64,000 bases of DNA. Source: Roseateles_B flavus. GTDB taxonomy: Bacteria > Pseudomonadota > Gammaproteobacteria > Burkholderiales > Burkholderiaceae_C. This document shows, in pieces, positions 27,179 through 37,176 of this stretch. Positions within the stretch are counted from its first letter, which is position 1. Each line of letters opens with the position of its first letter. A program made the translations under genes and the position numbers. The notes under the pieces were generated by a model that was not told the origin of the DNA, searched no databases, and was given only the letters and a program-made list of their open reading frames with translations. Location: positions 1,116,001 to 1,180,000 of the forward strand of contig NZ_JBDPZC010000001.1 in NCBI RefSeq assembly GCF_039872765.1. Direction: 5' to 3'.

Positions 27179-28750
27179 ATGCGCTATTTCGCCCGCCTGC
27201 TGGTCATCAGCTGGACCATCTTCAAGTACGGCCTGGACGAGCTGGCCCTGTCCGGCTTCCGCCGGCACCGGCTGCTGGGCCTGCTGCACCGCCTGGTGTC
27301 GGTGGGCCGGGCCTGGGAGCTGCCGCGCGGCGTGCGCCTGCGCCTGGCGCTTGAGCAGCTGGGCCCCATCTTCGTCAAGTTCGGCCAGGTGCTGTCCACC
27401 CGGCGCGACCTGGTCCCCGACGACATGGTCGAGGAGCTGGCCAAGCTGCAGGACCGCGTGCCGCCCTTCCCGGCGGCGCAGTCCCGTGCGCTGGTAGAGA
27501 AGGCCTTCGGCAAGCCCATCGAGGAGCTCTTCGCCACCTTCGAGGCGGAGCCCGTCGCCAGTGCCTCCATCGCCCAGGTCCATTTCGCCACGCTGAAGGA
27601 TGGGCGCGAGGTCGCCGTCAAGGTGCTGCGCCCGGGCATGCTGGACATCATCGAGGATGACCTGGCCCTGCTGCGCACCCTGGCGGGCTGGGTCGAGCGC
27701 TTCTCGGCCGACGGCCGGCGCCTGAAGCCGCGCGAGGTGGTGGCCGAGTTCAACAACTACCTGCACGACGAGCTGGACCTGGTCCGCGAGGCCGCCAACG
27801 CCACCCAGCTGCGCCGCAACATGGACGGCCTGGGCCTGGTCCTCGTGCCGGAAATGATCTGGGAGCTCTGCACCCAGCAGGTCATCGTGATGCAGCGCAT
27901 GCACGGCGTGCCCATCTCGCAGATCCAGCGCCTGCGCGAGGCGGGGGTGGACATCCCCAAGCTGGCACGCGACGGCGTCACCATCTTCTTCACCCAGGTC
28001 TTCCGCGACGGCTTCTTCCACGCGGACATGCACCCGGGCAACATCCAGGTGAGCCTGGATCCTGCCACCTTCGGGCGCTACATCGCGCTGGACTTCGGCA
28101 TCATCGGCACGCTCACCGAGGTCGACAAGGAATACCTGGCGCAGAACTTCATCGCCTTCTTCCGCCGCGACTACAAGCGTGTGGCCGAGCTGCACATCGA
28201 GTCCGGCTGGGTGCCGCCCAACACGCGGGTCGACGAACTCGAAGGCGCGGTGCGCGCCGTCTGCGAGCCCCATTTCGACCGGCCGCTGAAGGACATCTCC
28301 CTGGGTCAGGTGCTGATGCGCCTGTTCCAGACCTCGCGCCGCTTCAACGTCGAGATCCAGCCCCAGCTGGTGCTGCTGCAGAAGACCCTGCTCAACATCG
28401 AGGGCCTGGGCCGCCAGCTGGACCCCGAGCTGGACCTCTGGGCCACGGCCAAGCCCTTCCTGGAGCGCTGGATGAACGAGCAGGTGGGCTGGCGCGCCCT
28501 GCTCAACGGCATCAAGAAGGAAGCGCCGCGCTATGCCCAGTTCTTCCCCGAGTTCCCGCGCCTGCTGCACGACGCCCTGAAGCGCCAGGGCCAGTCCCAT
28601 GACGAGACGGCCCTGCTGCGGGCGATGCTGGTGGAGCAGCGGCGCACCAACCGTCTGCTGATGGGCTTTCTGCTGGCCCTGGGCGGCTTCGTGCTGGGCC
28701 TGCTGGCCACGCCCTGGCTGATGCGCTTCTGGACTTCCCTGATGCATTGA
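27179..28750 (+). CDS. ubiB: Ubiquinone biosynthesis kinase-like protein UbiB
   Basis: A 523-residue ABC1/UbiB-family protein. It has the KxGQ motif (IFVKFGQVLSTRRDLVPDD), the Ala-rich loop region (VASASIAQVHFATLKDG), the conserved Lys in VAVKVLRPG, a FFHADMHPGN catalytic segment and ALDFGIIG. Two hydrophobic C-terminal segments (LLMGFLLALGGFVLGLLA) anchor it to the membrane. UbiB-type proteins have ATPase activity and are needed for CoQ synthesis. It follows ubiJ by 18 bp and is separated from the symporter gene by a 123-bp gap with a hairpin after its stop. Confidence 0.96.
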   Translation: MRYFARLLVISWTIFKYGLDELALSGFRRHRLLGLLHRLVSVGRAWELPRGVRLRLALEQLGPIFVKFGQVLSTRRDLVPDDMVEELAKLQDRVPPFPAAQSRALVEKAFGKPIEELFATFEAEPVASASIAQVHFATLKDGREVAVKVLRPGMLDIIEDDLALLRTLAGWVERFSADGRRLKPREVVAEFNNYLHDELDLVREAANATQLRRNMDGLGLVLVPEMIWELCTQQVIVMQRMHGVPISQIQRLREAGVDIPKLARDGVTIFFTQVFRDGFFHADMHPGNIQVSLDPATFGRYIALDFGIIGTLTEVDKEYLAQNFIAFFRRDYKRVAELHIESGWVPPNTRVDELEGAVRAVCEPHFDRPLKDISLGQVLMRLFQTSRRFNVEIQPQLVLLQKTLLNIEGLGRQLDPELDLWATAKPFLERWMNEQVGWRALLNGIKKEAPRYAQFFPEFPRLLHDALKRQGQSHDETALLRAMLVEQRRTNRLLMGFLLALGGFVLGLLATPWLMRFWTSLMH

Positions 28751-28751
28751 A

Positions 28752-28776
28752 GCCGGGGGGCGATTTCGCCTCCGGC
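28752..28776 (+). other. Hairpin just after ubiB
   Basis: An inverted repeat starts two bases after the ubiB stop: 5 bp (28752-28756 with 28772-28776), a small bulge, then 4 more base pairs. There is no T-run after it, so it may be a weak terminator or an mRNA-stabilising structure. A GATAAT at 28782-28787 follows, but no matching -35 was found. Confidence 0.4.
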
Positions 28777-28873
28777 TCGCGGATAATGCGCGCTTTTGAG
28801 CGCCGATCCGCCCGTGTCCGGCGCGCCCCGCCACCCCATTGCTTTGCCACGCCCTTCAGCCGGGGCCTCTGAC

Positions 28874-30349
28874 ATGAACACCACGCTGATCGTCTTTGTC
28901 GTGCTCTACCTGCTGGGCACCCTGGCCCTGGGCGTCTGGGCCGGCACCCGCATCAAGAACACCAGCGACTTCGCCATTGCCGGGCGCAGCCTGCCGCTGA
29001 TCATGGTCATCACGACCACCTTCGCGACCTGGTTCGGTGCCGAGACGGTGATGGGCATCCCGGCCAAGTTCGTGCAGGGGGGGCTCAATGCCATCGTGGA
29101 GGATCCCTTCGGCGCTGGCACCTGCCTGATCCTGGTGGGCGCCTTCTTCGCCACCAAGCTGTACCGCCAGAACCTGCTGACCATCGGCGACTTCTACCGC
29201 CAGCGCTACGGCAAGGGCGTGGAGGTGTTCTGCTCCAGCGCCATCATCCTGAGCTACCTGGGCTGGGTGGCCGCGCAGATCACCGCCCTGGGCCTGGTGT
29301 TCTCGGTGCTGACCAACGGCGCCATGAGCGAGACCGCCGGCATGATCGTCGGCACCCTGGCCGTGCTGATCTACGTGGTGATCGGCGGCTTCCTGGCCGT
29401 GGCCTGGACGGACTTCATCCAGATGATCGTGCTGGTGGTGGGGCTGTCGGTCATCGCCGTGTTCTCGGCCGACCTCGCCGGCGGCGCCGACAAGGTGCTG
29501 GACCTGGCCCGCAGCAAGGACCTGTTCAAGTTCATGCCGGAGCCCAAGTTCATCGATGTGGCGATGTTCATCGGCGCGGCCGTGACCATGATGCTGGGCT
29601 CCATCCCGCAGCAGGACGTGTTCCAGCGCGTGATGTCCGCCAAGGACGAGAAGACCGCCCGCAACGGCGCCATGATCGGCGGCTTCAGCTACATCCTCTT
29701 CGCCGCCGTGCCCATGTTCATCGTGGCCAGCGCCGTGGTGGTGATGGGCCAGCAGGCCCTGGACATCGCCCGCGACGACTACCAGAAGCTGCTGCCCATG
29801 TTCGTGCTGGAGCGCATGCCCCTGGTGATGCAGATCCTCTTCTTCGGCGCGCTGCTGTCGGCCATCAAGAGCACGTCCTCGGCCACGCTGCTGGCGCCCT
29901 CGACGAGCTTTGTCGAGAACATCCTCAAGAACTTGCGCCCGCACATGGGGGACCGGCAGCAGCTGCTGTCGATGCGCGTGACCATCGTCATCTTTGCGGG
30001 CCTGGTGCTGGCCTACGCCATCGCGATGAAGGGCACCTCGATCTACGAGCTGGTCTCCTCGGCCTACCAGGTGACGCTGGTGGGCGCTTTCGTGCCCCTG
30101 GTCTTCGGCCTCTACTGGAGCCGTGCGACGACCCAGGGCGCGATCTTCTCGCTGGTGGGCGGCATCGGCGTGTGGATCGCCTTCCTGCCCCAGGTGAGCC
30201 TGCTGGGCGAGTTCTTCCCGGGCCAGCTGGCCGGCCTGCTGACGGGCGTGGTGGCCATGGTCTTCGGCTCCCTGGCCCCGCAGTGGCTGAAGAACCGCCA
30301 CGAGCACAAGCGCCACGTCAAGGGCCTGCCGGACGAGGCCCAGGCTTGA
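28874..30349 (+). CDS. Sodium:solute symporter (SSS family)
   Basis: A 491-residue membrane protein with about 13 hydrophobic segments. It has the SSS-type N terminus (LGTLALGVWAGTR, then DFAIAGRSLPLIMVITTTFATWFGAETVMG) and a conserved LTIGDFYRQRYG segment. The sodium site region ALLSAIKSTSSATLLAPST is recognisable. The substrate (an organic solute such as proline, pantothenate or a carboxylate) cannot be read. ATG 28874 was chosen because it begins directly before the first helix. It stands alone between ubiB and fmdB. Confidence 0.87.
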   Translation: MNTTLIVFVVLYLLGTLALGVWAGTRIKNTSDFAIAGRSLPLIMVITTTFATWFGAETVMGIPAKFVQGGLNAIVEDPFGAGTCLILVGAFFATKLYRQNLLTIGDFYRQRYGKGVEVFCSSAIILSYLGWVAAQITALGLVFSVLTNGAMSETAGMIVGTLAVLIYVVIGGFLAVAWTDFIQMIVLVVGLSVIAVFSADLAGGADKVLDLARSKDLFKFMPEPKFIDVAMFIGAAVTMMLGSIPQQDVFQRVMSAKDEKTARNGAMIGGFSYILFAAVPMFIVASAVVVMGQQALDIARDDYQKLLPMFVLERMPLVMQILFFGALLSAIKSTSSATLLAPSTSFVENILKNLRPHMGDRQQLLSMRVTIVIFAGLVLAYAIAMKGTSIYELVSSAYQVTLVGAFVPLVFGLYWSRATTQGAIFSLVGGIGVWIAFLPQVSLLGEFFPGQLAGLLTGVVAMVFGSLAPQWLKNRHEHKRHVKGLPDEAQA

Positions 30350-30488
30350 GCCGGGCGGCGCCGGTCGCGCGCCGCCGGGTGCTGTTTCGTGGGCCGAACG
30401 GCCCCTTGAAACCGCGGCAAAGGCCCGCATCTGGGCCCTGCGAACGGGCTCCGGGCCCGCCGCCAGGGTGGGGGCGCTGGTCGACCCC

Positions 30489-30494
30489 TATAAT
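30489..30494 (+). promoter_or_regulatory. Candidate -10 box of fmdB-DUF502-aspS
   Basis: A perfect TATAAT lies 32 bases before the fmdB start, in an otherwise GC-rich gap of about 175 bp after the symporter gene. No good -35 hexamer is visible at 16-18 bp. It is the best promoter candidate for the downstream gene set. Confidence 0.5.
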
Positions 30495-30525
30495 TTCGCC
30501 TTTTCGATCAACAGCTTAGAACATC

Positions 30526-30858
30526 ATGCCGATCTACGCTTACCGCTGTGGTTCATGCGGTCACGCCAAGGACGTGCTGCAAAAGCTCTCTGACGCACCG
30601 CTGAGCACCTGCCCGGCCTGTGGGGCCGAGACCTTCCAGAAGCAGATCACCGCAGCCGGCTTCCAGCTCAAGGGCTCGGGCTGGTATGTGACCGACTTCA
30701 AGGGTGGCAGCGGCGGCAGTTCCGCCGCCGCCACCGCCGCTTCAGCCGGCGCTGCAGCCCCGGCCGCCGCCGAAGCCGCCAGCAGCGGCGGCAGCAGCGA
30801 CAGCGCCTCGGCCAGCAGCGGCGGCACGCCCTGCGGCGGCTCCTGCGCCTGCCACTGA
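30526..30858 (+). CDS. FmdB-type zinc ribbon protein
   Basis: A 110-residue protein. Residues 1-42 are the FmdB regulatory domain, with MPIYAYRCGSCGHAKDVLQK and two CxxC knuckles (C8/C11 in CGSC, then CPAC) that should bind one zinc. Residues 60-98 form a Gly/Ala/Ser-rich linker and the C terminus is a second Cys/His cluster (CGGSCACH). Function is not established in bacteria. It lies ahead of DUF502 and aspS, an order common in betaproteobacteria, with gaps of 44 and 121 bp. Confidence 0.9.
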   Translation: MPIYAYRCGSCGHAKDVLQKLSDAPLSTCPACGAETFQKQITAAGFQLKGSGWYVTDFKGGSGGSSAAATAASAGAAAPAAAEAASSGGSSDSASASSGGTPCGGSCACH

Positions 30859-30902
30859 GCCTTCATCCGGATCCGCCCCAGCACCTCATCACAGGGAACC
30901 CA

Positions 30903-31547
30903 GTGAGAAAGTACATCATCGCCGGCCTTCTGGTCTGGCTGCCTCTGGCGATCACCTTGTGGGTCCTGAACCAGGTCCTGGGGGTCGTCAACGGCGTCTT
31001 TCATTCGCTGCTGGGCGCCCTGGCGCTGGTCATGCCGGCCAGCCTGCGGGACAACATCCTGGGCCTGGGCAACATCCCGGGCCTGGGCGTGCTGATCCTG
31101 GCCCTGGCGCTCTTCCTGACCGGCATGTTCGTGGCGAACATGTTCGGCCAGTGGTGGCTGCGCCAGTGGGACAAGCTGCTGTCCAGCATCCCCATCGTCA
31201 AGAGCATCTACAGCTCGGTCAAGCAGGTCTCCGACACGCTGTTCTCCAGCAGCGGCAACGCCTTCCGCGAGGCCGTGCTGGTGCAGTACCCGCGCGAGGG
31301 GTCCTGGACCATCGCCTTCGTGACCGGCCAGCCCGGCGGCGAGGTGGCCCAGCATCTTCCTGGCGAGCACCTGAGCCTCTACGTCCCGACCACGCCCAAC
31401 CCGACCTCGGGCTTCTTCCTGATGGTCTCGCGGGATCAGGTCCGGCCGCTGGCCATGAGCGTGGACGAGGCGCTCAAGTACATCATCTCCATGGGTGTTG
31501 TGGCGCCGGCCGCCACCGAGCCCAATGGGCGAAATCAACCGGGTTGA
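30903..31547 (+). CDS. DUF502 family membrane protein
   Basis: A 214-residue protein with two N-terminal membrane segments (about residues 4-27 and 55-85) and a conserved soluble part (SIPIVKSIYSSVKQVSDTL, EHLSLYVPTTPNPTSGFFLMV, DEALKYIISMG). These patterns are diagnostic of DUF502, widespread in proteobacteria, with no known biochemical role. The start is GTG at 30903, preceded by AGGGAA. It is probably co-transcribed with fmdB and aspS. Confidence 0.9.
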   Translation: MRKYIIAGLLVWLPLAITLWVLNQVLGVVNGVFHSLLGALALVMPASLRDNILGLGNIPGLGVLILALALFLTGMFVANMFGQWWLRQWDKLLSSIPIVKSIYSSVKQVSDTLFSSSGNAFREAVLVQYPREGSWTIAFVTGQPGGEVAQHLPGEHLSLYVPTTPNPTSGFFLMVSRDQVRPLAMSVDEALKYIISMGVVAPAATEPNGRNQPG

Positions 31548-31668
31548 GCACCGGGCATGTGCTCAATCCTCAGGGCCTGAGGCCCCCCAGCGCCAATACC
31601 CCCACATCTGCAGGCTGCGCGCCCCTTGAGCGCCGCGGCCGCCATCCAAGAATCTCCGGAGAACTTCT

Positions 31669-33465
<1,797 letters not shown>

Positions 33466-33500
33466 TCGGAGCGGAGGCAAGCACCGCTTCCTTCGCATGC

Positions 33501-33526
33501 AAAGGGCAGCCTAGGCTGCCCTTTTT
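33501..33526 (+). terminator. Intrinsic terminator after aspS
   Basis: A 10-bp perfect stem (33501-33510 with 33515-33524), a CTAG loop and a run of five T (33522-33526). It lies 35 bp after the aspS stop. Confidence 0.9.
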
Positions 33527-33613
33527 CATGGCTCGATCTGCTCTTCATTCTTCGGCAGCCATGGCGTCCAAGAAGCCGGCACTGATGCATCGCGTCACGC
33601 CCGCCCGCACGGT

Positions 33614-34294
33614 TTGCTCGGAACGCTTACACCCTTGAGAACTGCTTTGTCCAAGTCAACCTTGACGATTCGCGAGGCGGTGACCGTCTCGGCGATTTGC
33701 TTCGGCCTGTTCATCTTCTGGTCCACTCAGGCCGTTTTGGGGGGCTTTCCGGAGGCCAAGTTCACCGACGCCGGCAATGTCTGGATGGTGATCGTCGAGG
33801 CCATTCTGGCCCTGACCGCCTTGTTGTATCTGCGCGCCCGGCGCTTCGACGTGCAACTGCTGACCCTGCGTCCGGATATCGGGGGAACGCTGCTGGGCCT
33901 GGCGCTGTTCGCTGCGACCTGGCTGATGGGCATCGTGGTCACCACACCCTTCGTGAGCGACGGCCAGGCTTCGTCGGTGGCGGAGTTCTCCTTCAGCGGC
34001 GTTTCGCTTGGCGCCACCATTCTCCTGGCCATGGTGAATGGTGCCTTCGAGGAGGTGTTTCTCCTCGTGGTTCTGGTGCGAGGACTTCGGGGCTACGGGT
34101 TTTCAATCGCAGTCGGCCTGCCCTTGCTGGTGCGCCTTCTGTATCACCTGTACCAGGGGCCGCTTGGCGTCGTGTGGATTCTGGCCTTCGGTCTCGCTGC
34201 TGCGCTCTTCTACATTCGAAGCGGCCGCCTATGGCCTGTAGTGTTCGCGCACATGCTCTGGGACATCGTGCCCGTGGTCTTGTCCAAAACCTGA
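33614..34294 (+). CDS. CPBP-family intramembrane protein, motif-degenerate
   Basis: About 226 residues with six or so membrane segments. The C-terminal half resembles the CPBP (CAAX protease and bacteriocin-processing, Abi) family: a paired Glu in GAFEEVFLL, YHLYQGPLG with a His, and VVFAHMLWD (His-x3-Asp). However, the Arg of the usual EExxxR motif is replaced by Leu (EEVFLL), so proteolytic activity is doubtful. There is no ATG at the N terminus. TTG at 33614, 33635 or later is possible and no clear ribosome site is visible, so the start is uncertain. The gene stands alone in the accessory stretch after aspS. Confidence 0.68.
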   Translation: MLGTLTPLRTALSKSTLTIREAVTVSAICFGLFIFWSTQAVLGGFPEAKFTDAGNVWMVIVEAILALTALLYLRARRFDVQLLTLRPDIGGTLLGLALFAATWLMGIVVTTPFVSDGQASSVAEFSFSGVSLGATILLAMVNGAFEEVFLLVVLVRGLRGYGFSIAVGLPLLVRLLYHLYQGPLGVVWILAFGLAAALFYIRSGRLWPVVFAHMLWDIVPVVLSKT

Positions 34295-34476
34295 GCAGAT
34301 CGAGTCGCGAGGAGGACGATAGGGCAAGCAAGACCTGCCCCCATGCAAATCCTCAAGGTACCAGGCAGGAACGGCGCCACAATTCGCGGCAAGGCCCGGC
34401 CTGCAATCTCAGCCTGCACAAGGATAGGGCGCCTCTTTAGGAACACGATCCAATCAACGGGACTCAAGGAGATCAC

Positions 34477-34857
34477 CTGAACCTCTGGGCCATTCTGCTC
34501 GCCGCTGTCTCCAGCTTCTTTCTCGGTGGACTCTGGTACTCGCCGGTCCTGTTCGGCCGGGCCTGGAACGCCGAGAACGGCGGGGAGAAGCCGCCCGGGC
34601 ATCCGGCCAAGGTCTTCGGCATCAGCTTCCTGTTCTCCCTGCTGTCCGCTGCGGCCTTCGCAGCCTGGCTCGGTGCCGCGCCGGCGCTGGAGAGCGCGTT
34701 GAAGGCCGGGGCCCTGGTCGGCTTTGGCTTCGTCGCTGCGAGCTTCGGCATCAACTACCAGTTTGCTCAGCGCTCCTTCAAGCTCTGGCTGATCGACGGC
34801 GGCTATCACACGGTGCAGTTCCTGCTCTTTGGCGTGATCCTGGGGCTGTGGCATTGA
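34477..34857 (+). CDS. DUF1761-type small membrane protein with apparent CTG start
   Basis: A 126-residue protein with four hydrophobic segments and the DUF1761-like N-terminal motif GGLWYSPVLFGRAW. The mid part FGISFLFSLLSAAAFAAWLG and the end DGGYHTVQFLLFGVILGLWH also fit. The frame is open back only to a stop at 34438 and has no ATG, GTG or TTG before the first helix. A strong AAGGAG at 34466-34471 stands 5 bases before a CTG (34477), giving Met-Asn-Leu-Trp as start. The function of the family is unknown. Confidence 0.72.
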   Translation: MNLWAILLAAVSSFFLGGLWYSPVLFGRAWNAENGGEKPPGHPAKVFGISFLFSLLSAAAFAAWLGAAPALESALKAGALVGFGFVAASFGINYQFAQRSFKLWLIDGGYHTVQFLLFGVILGLWH

Positions 34858-35225
34858 AGCCGGTCAGGCTGCCGGAAGGCGGGCAGGCCGACCCCGCCCT
34901 CGGACCCCGCGCCCGCCCTGTGCACGAGTCAGCGCAGGCGGCCCCCGTCGATCCAGGGCCCGCCGTGCCAGGGGAAGAGGAGGGCACCAGCGAGCCCAAC
35001 CCCCGCGCCGTGAAGTGCGGCCGCGGGGTCCTGTGCACCGTGGGGGCGATGTGCCTTGCCGTGGCCGGCGTCCATGCCCATTCCGATCCGCAGGGGCAGG
35101 TGCTGCTGACGGCCGTCGTGCTCGGCGCGGGCCTGGTCTGCGTGTGGCTGGGCCTGGCCTTGGCGCCGCGGGCGGTGGCCCATGTGGGCTTCTGGCTGCC
35201 TTTGCTGCTGCCAGGGGACGACTAG
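34848..35225 (+). CDS. Hypothetical membrane protein
   Basis: A possible 125-residue protein from GTG 34848, overlapping the DUF1761-type gene by 10 bp. The first 55 residues are Pro/Gly/Ala-rich and polar; residues 58-75 and 86-105 are hydrophobic and could be two membrane helices. No family is recognised and no good ribosome site is visible. The overlap suggests coupling if it is real; it could also be a chance ORF in GC-rich DNA. Confidence 0.35.
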   Translation: MALKPVRLPEGGQADPALGPRARPVHESAQAAPVDPGPAVPGEEEGTSEPNPRAVKCGRGVLCTVGAMCLAVAGVHAHSDPQGQVLLTAVVLGAGLVCVWLGLALAPRAVAHVGFWLPLLLPGDD

Positions 35226-35369
35226 GGGCGGGCGCCGCGCGGCCGTTGGCCGTATCCCGGGCACTTGCGCACGGTGGGCGGCTCGCCTCCAGTGGGGGCG
35301 CTAACATCCAGGCGCCGCGGACGATCGCGACGTCGCGAATGCCGGTCCGGCCCCTTCCAGGACGCCCCC

Positions 35370-36008
35370 ATGCAGAAGATCGACCTCAAGAAGGAATTGA
35401 AGCACCTCTACCAGCCCTCCGCCCGGGAGGTGGTCCAGGTGGACGTACCGACCCTGCGCTACCTGATGTTCGACGGCGAGGGCAATCCCAACACCTCGCA
35501 GGACTACGCCCAGGGCGTGGAGGCGCTGTTCGCCGTGTCCTACACCGCGAAGTTCATGGTGAAGAAGGGGCCTCAGGCCCTGGACTACGCCGTCATGCCG
35601 CTCGAGGGGCTCTGGTGGGCGCACGACATGTCCAGCTTCGTCACCGGCGACAAATCGCAATGGAAGTGGACGATGATGATCCTGCAGCCGGACTTCGTGG
35701 GCGACGACGTCATCGAGGCCGCACGGGCCGAGGTGAGGCGCAAGAAGCGCCTGGCGGCGGTCGACCGGCTCCGCCTCGAGCCCTTCTCGGAGGGGCGCTG
35801 TGCCCAGGTGCTTCACATCGGGCCGTTCTCGGAGGAGGGGCCGACCATCGAGCGCCTCCATGACTTCATCGACGCCCGCACCGGGCGCGCCGGCAAGCAC
35901 CACGAGATCTACCTCAGCGACATCCGGCGCGCCGATCCGGCGAAATGGAAGACCATCATTCGCCACCCGATGCAGGCGCCCGGCGGCCGCGCAGCATCGG
36001 CGTCATAG
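35370..36008 (+). CDS. GyrI-like small-molecule-binding domain protein
   Basis: A 212-residue soluble protein. The pattern EVVQVDVPTLRYLMFDGEGNP, then EALFAVSYTAKFMVKK, then YAVMPLEGLWW, and later LHIGPFSEEGPTIERLHDFI is typical of stand-alone GyrI-like proteins, which bind small lipophilic or cationic compounds and share a fold with the ligand domain of BmrR/Rob. Some members hydrolyse cyclopropanoids or act in drug resistance; nothing here decides between these. ATG 35370 was chosen since the family N terminus starts there; upstream residues are Arg-rich. A hairpin follows 3 bp after the stop. Confidence 0.85.
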   Translation: MQKIDLKKELKHLYQPSAREVVQVDVPTLRYLMFDGEGNPNTSQDYAQGVEALFAVSYTAKFMVKKGPQALDYAVMPLEGLWWAHDMSSFVTGDKSQWKWTMMILQPDFVGDDVIEAARAEVRRKKRLAAVDRLRLEPFSEGRCAQVLHIGPFSEEGPTIERLHDFIDARTGRAGKHHEIYLSDIRRADPAKWKTIIRHPMQAPGGRAASAS

Positions 36009-36011
36009 AAT

Positions 36012-36030
36012 GCCAGCGGCTTGCGCTGGC
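36012..36030 (+). terminator. Candidate terminator hairpin after GyrI-like gene
   Basis: A 7-bp perfect stem GCCAGCG/CGCTGGC with a 5-base loop (36019-36023), 3 bp after the stop codon. It is followed by TGACCTTTTG, the first unit of a tandem repeat, whose T4 may act as a weak U-tract. Confidence 0.55.
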
Positions 36031-36078
36031 TGACCTTTTGCTTGACCTTTTGCTTGACCTTTTGCTTGACCTTCTGGC
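36031..36078. repeat. 12-bp tandem repeat, four units
   Basis: Unit TGACCTTTTGCT is present three times exactly (36031, 36043, 36055) and a fourth time with changes (36067, TGACCTTCTGGC). It lies between the GyrI-like gene and a small membrane-protein gene. Because the unit length is a multiple of three, all frames stay open without meaning. Confidence 0.9.
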
Positions 36079-36099
36079 TGAGGTTTTGGAGGACGGCCG

Positions 36100-36579
36100 A
36101 TGAGGACCACACCCGATGCGGGACGCAGCCGAGACGAGCACCAACACTTTCAGCCGGGGAGCGCCGTGATGAGCCGAGAAGCAAGACTGGCCTGTGGATG
36201 CCTGCTCCTGATCGTGGCAGGGCTGGTCAGCTTCCTGGCCAGCACCTCTGAGAAGTCGACCCTCCATCCGCTGACCATCGTTGCGGTGTTCGGCCTGCCT
36301 GGCCTGCTGCTGCTGGTCACGGGCATCCTGCCGGATCGCCGCAAGCGCCAGGCCCTGCAGTTCTCCGCGGCGCGCCTGCTGGGCGGGCTGGCCATCAGCG
36401 CGGCCGGGCTCCTGCTCGTCTACCTCTTCTACAACGTGCTGCACGTGATGCCGCGCATCCTGCTGATCGGCGCCTTCCTCGCGGTGCCGGTGGGCGTGCT
36501 CTTCGCGGCCTCCTGCTGGACGGAGATGGACGCGCCTCGGCGCGCCCATCTGGGCCGCAGCACCCGGGCGGACGCCTGA
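36100..36579 (+). CDS. Hypothetical membrane protein, three or four TM
   Basis: A 159-residue protein, or 136 residues if started at ATG 36169. GGAGG at 36088-36092 supports 36100; GGGGAG at about 36156-36161 supports 36169, which begins closer to the first helix. Hydrophobic segments lie at about residues 31-48, 57-77, 92-113 and 119-140. The end is polar and basic (DAPRRAHLGRSTR). No known family was recognised. It is followed 20 bp later by another small membrane protein, and both may be one transcript. Confidence 0.55.
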   Translation: MRTTPDAGRSRDEHQHFQPGSAVMSREARLACGCLLLIVAGLVSFLASTSEKSTLHPLTIVAVFGLPGLLLLVTGILPDRRKRQALQFSAARLLGGLAISAAGLLLVYLFYNVLHVMPRILLIGAFLAVPVGVLFAASCWTEMDAPRRAHLGRSTRADA

Positions 36580-36599
36580 GGCCTGCCCGGTCGGCCGCC

Positions 36600-37001
36600 A
36601 TGCCAGCGCCCGCATTTCCCTGGCGGGCCGTGCTGCTGGCACCGCTCGCCAGCGTGCCGGTGGTGGTGTTGGCGGGGCTGGGAAGCTCCGATGCGGGCCT
36701 GGCATCGGACCTGGGCTGGGGTCTCTTCTTTGGCCTCGTCGTCGGTCTGCCCGGTGCCTATGTGGGCATGCTGCTCCTCGGCATCCCCGCCTATTTCGCG
36801 CTGACCCGGCTCGGCCTGGTCCGGCTGTGGACGTTCTCTGGGGCGGGGGCCATGGCGGCGCTGCTGCTGGGCGGGCAGACCTCAGCTCGCATCACGCTGA
36901 TGCTGATGCTGGCCGGGGCGCTTGTGGGGGCCGTGGCCTACTGGCTGCTGCCGGACGATGGGCCCGTGCCGCAGGGGCAAGACCTGCCCCCTTCGACCTG
37001 A
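36600..37001 (+). CDS. Hypothetical membrane protein, four TM
   Basis: A 133-residue protein with four hydrophobic stretches (about residues 9-27, 37-60, 78-92, 98-117), separated by short Gly-rich or Arg-containing turns, and a polar Pro/Asp-rich tail. No motif or family is recognised. There is no strong ribosome site before ATG 36600. The 175 bp after it contain nothing recognisable. Confidence 0.5.
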   Translation: MPAPAFPWRAVLLAPLASVPVVVLAGLGSSDAGLASDLGWGLFFGLVVGLPGAYVGMLLLGIPAYFALTRLGLVRLWTFSGAGAMAALLLGGQTSARITLMLMLAGALVGAVAYWLLPDDGPVPQGQDLPPST

Positions 37002-37176
37002 CGTCGCCCGTCCGACGCGCTGAGCCCTCGGGGCAGCCAGACTCCGTCAGAGGGATCTCCAGGACCTTGCTATCACCCTTCGGGAGGGCAGCCATCGCGA
37101 GGCCGTTCGCCCACAATCCGGCCTCCTGCCAGGCTGCCCGCGCCGCCGGCGACAGCCTCTAGCTCTTGCATCGCCC

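Noticed and set aside
26492..28834. Very long minus-strand extension of epsB, antisense to ubiJ and ubiB
   Set aside because: Composition is Gln/His/Arg-rich shadow type; it covers two well-supported genes and epsB has a family-like start at 26491.
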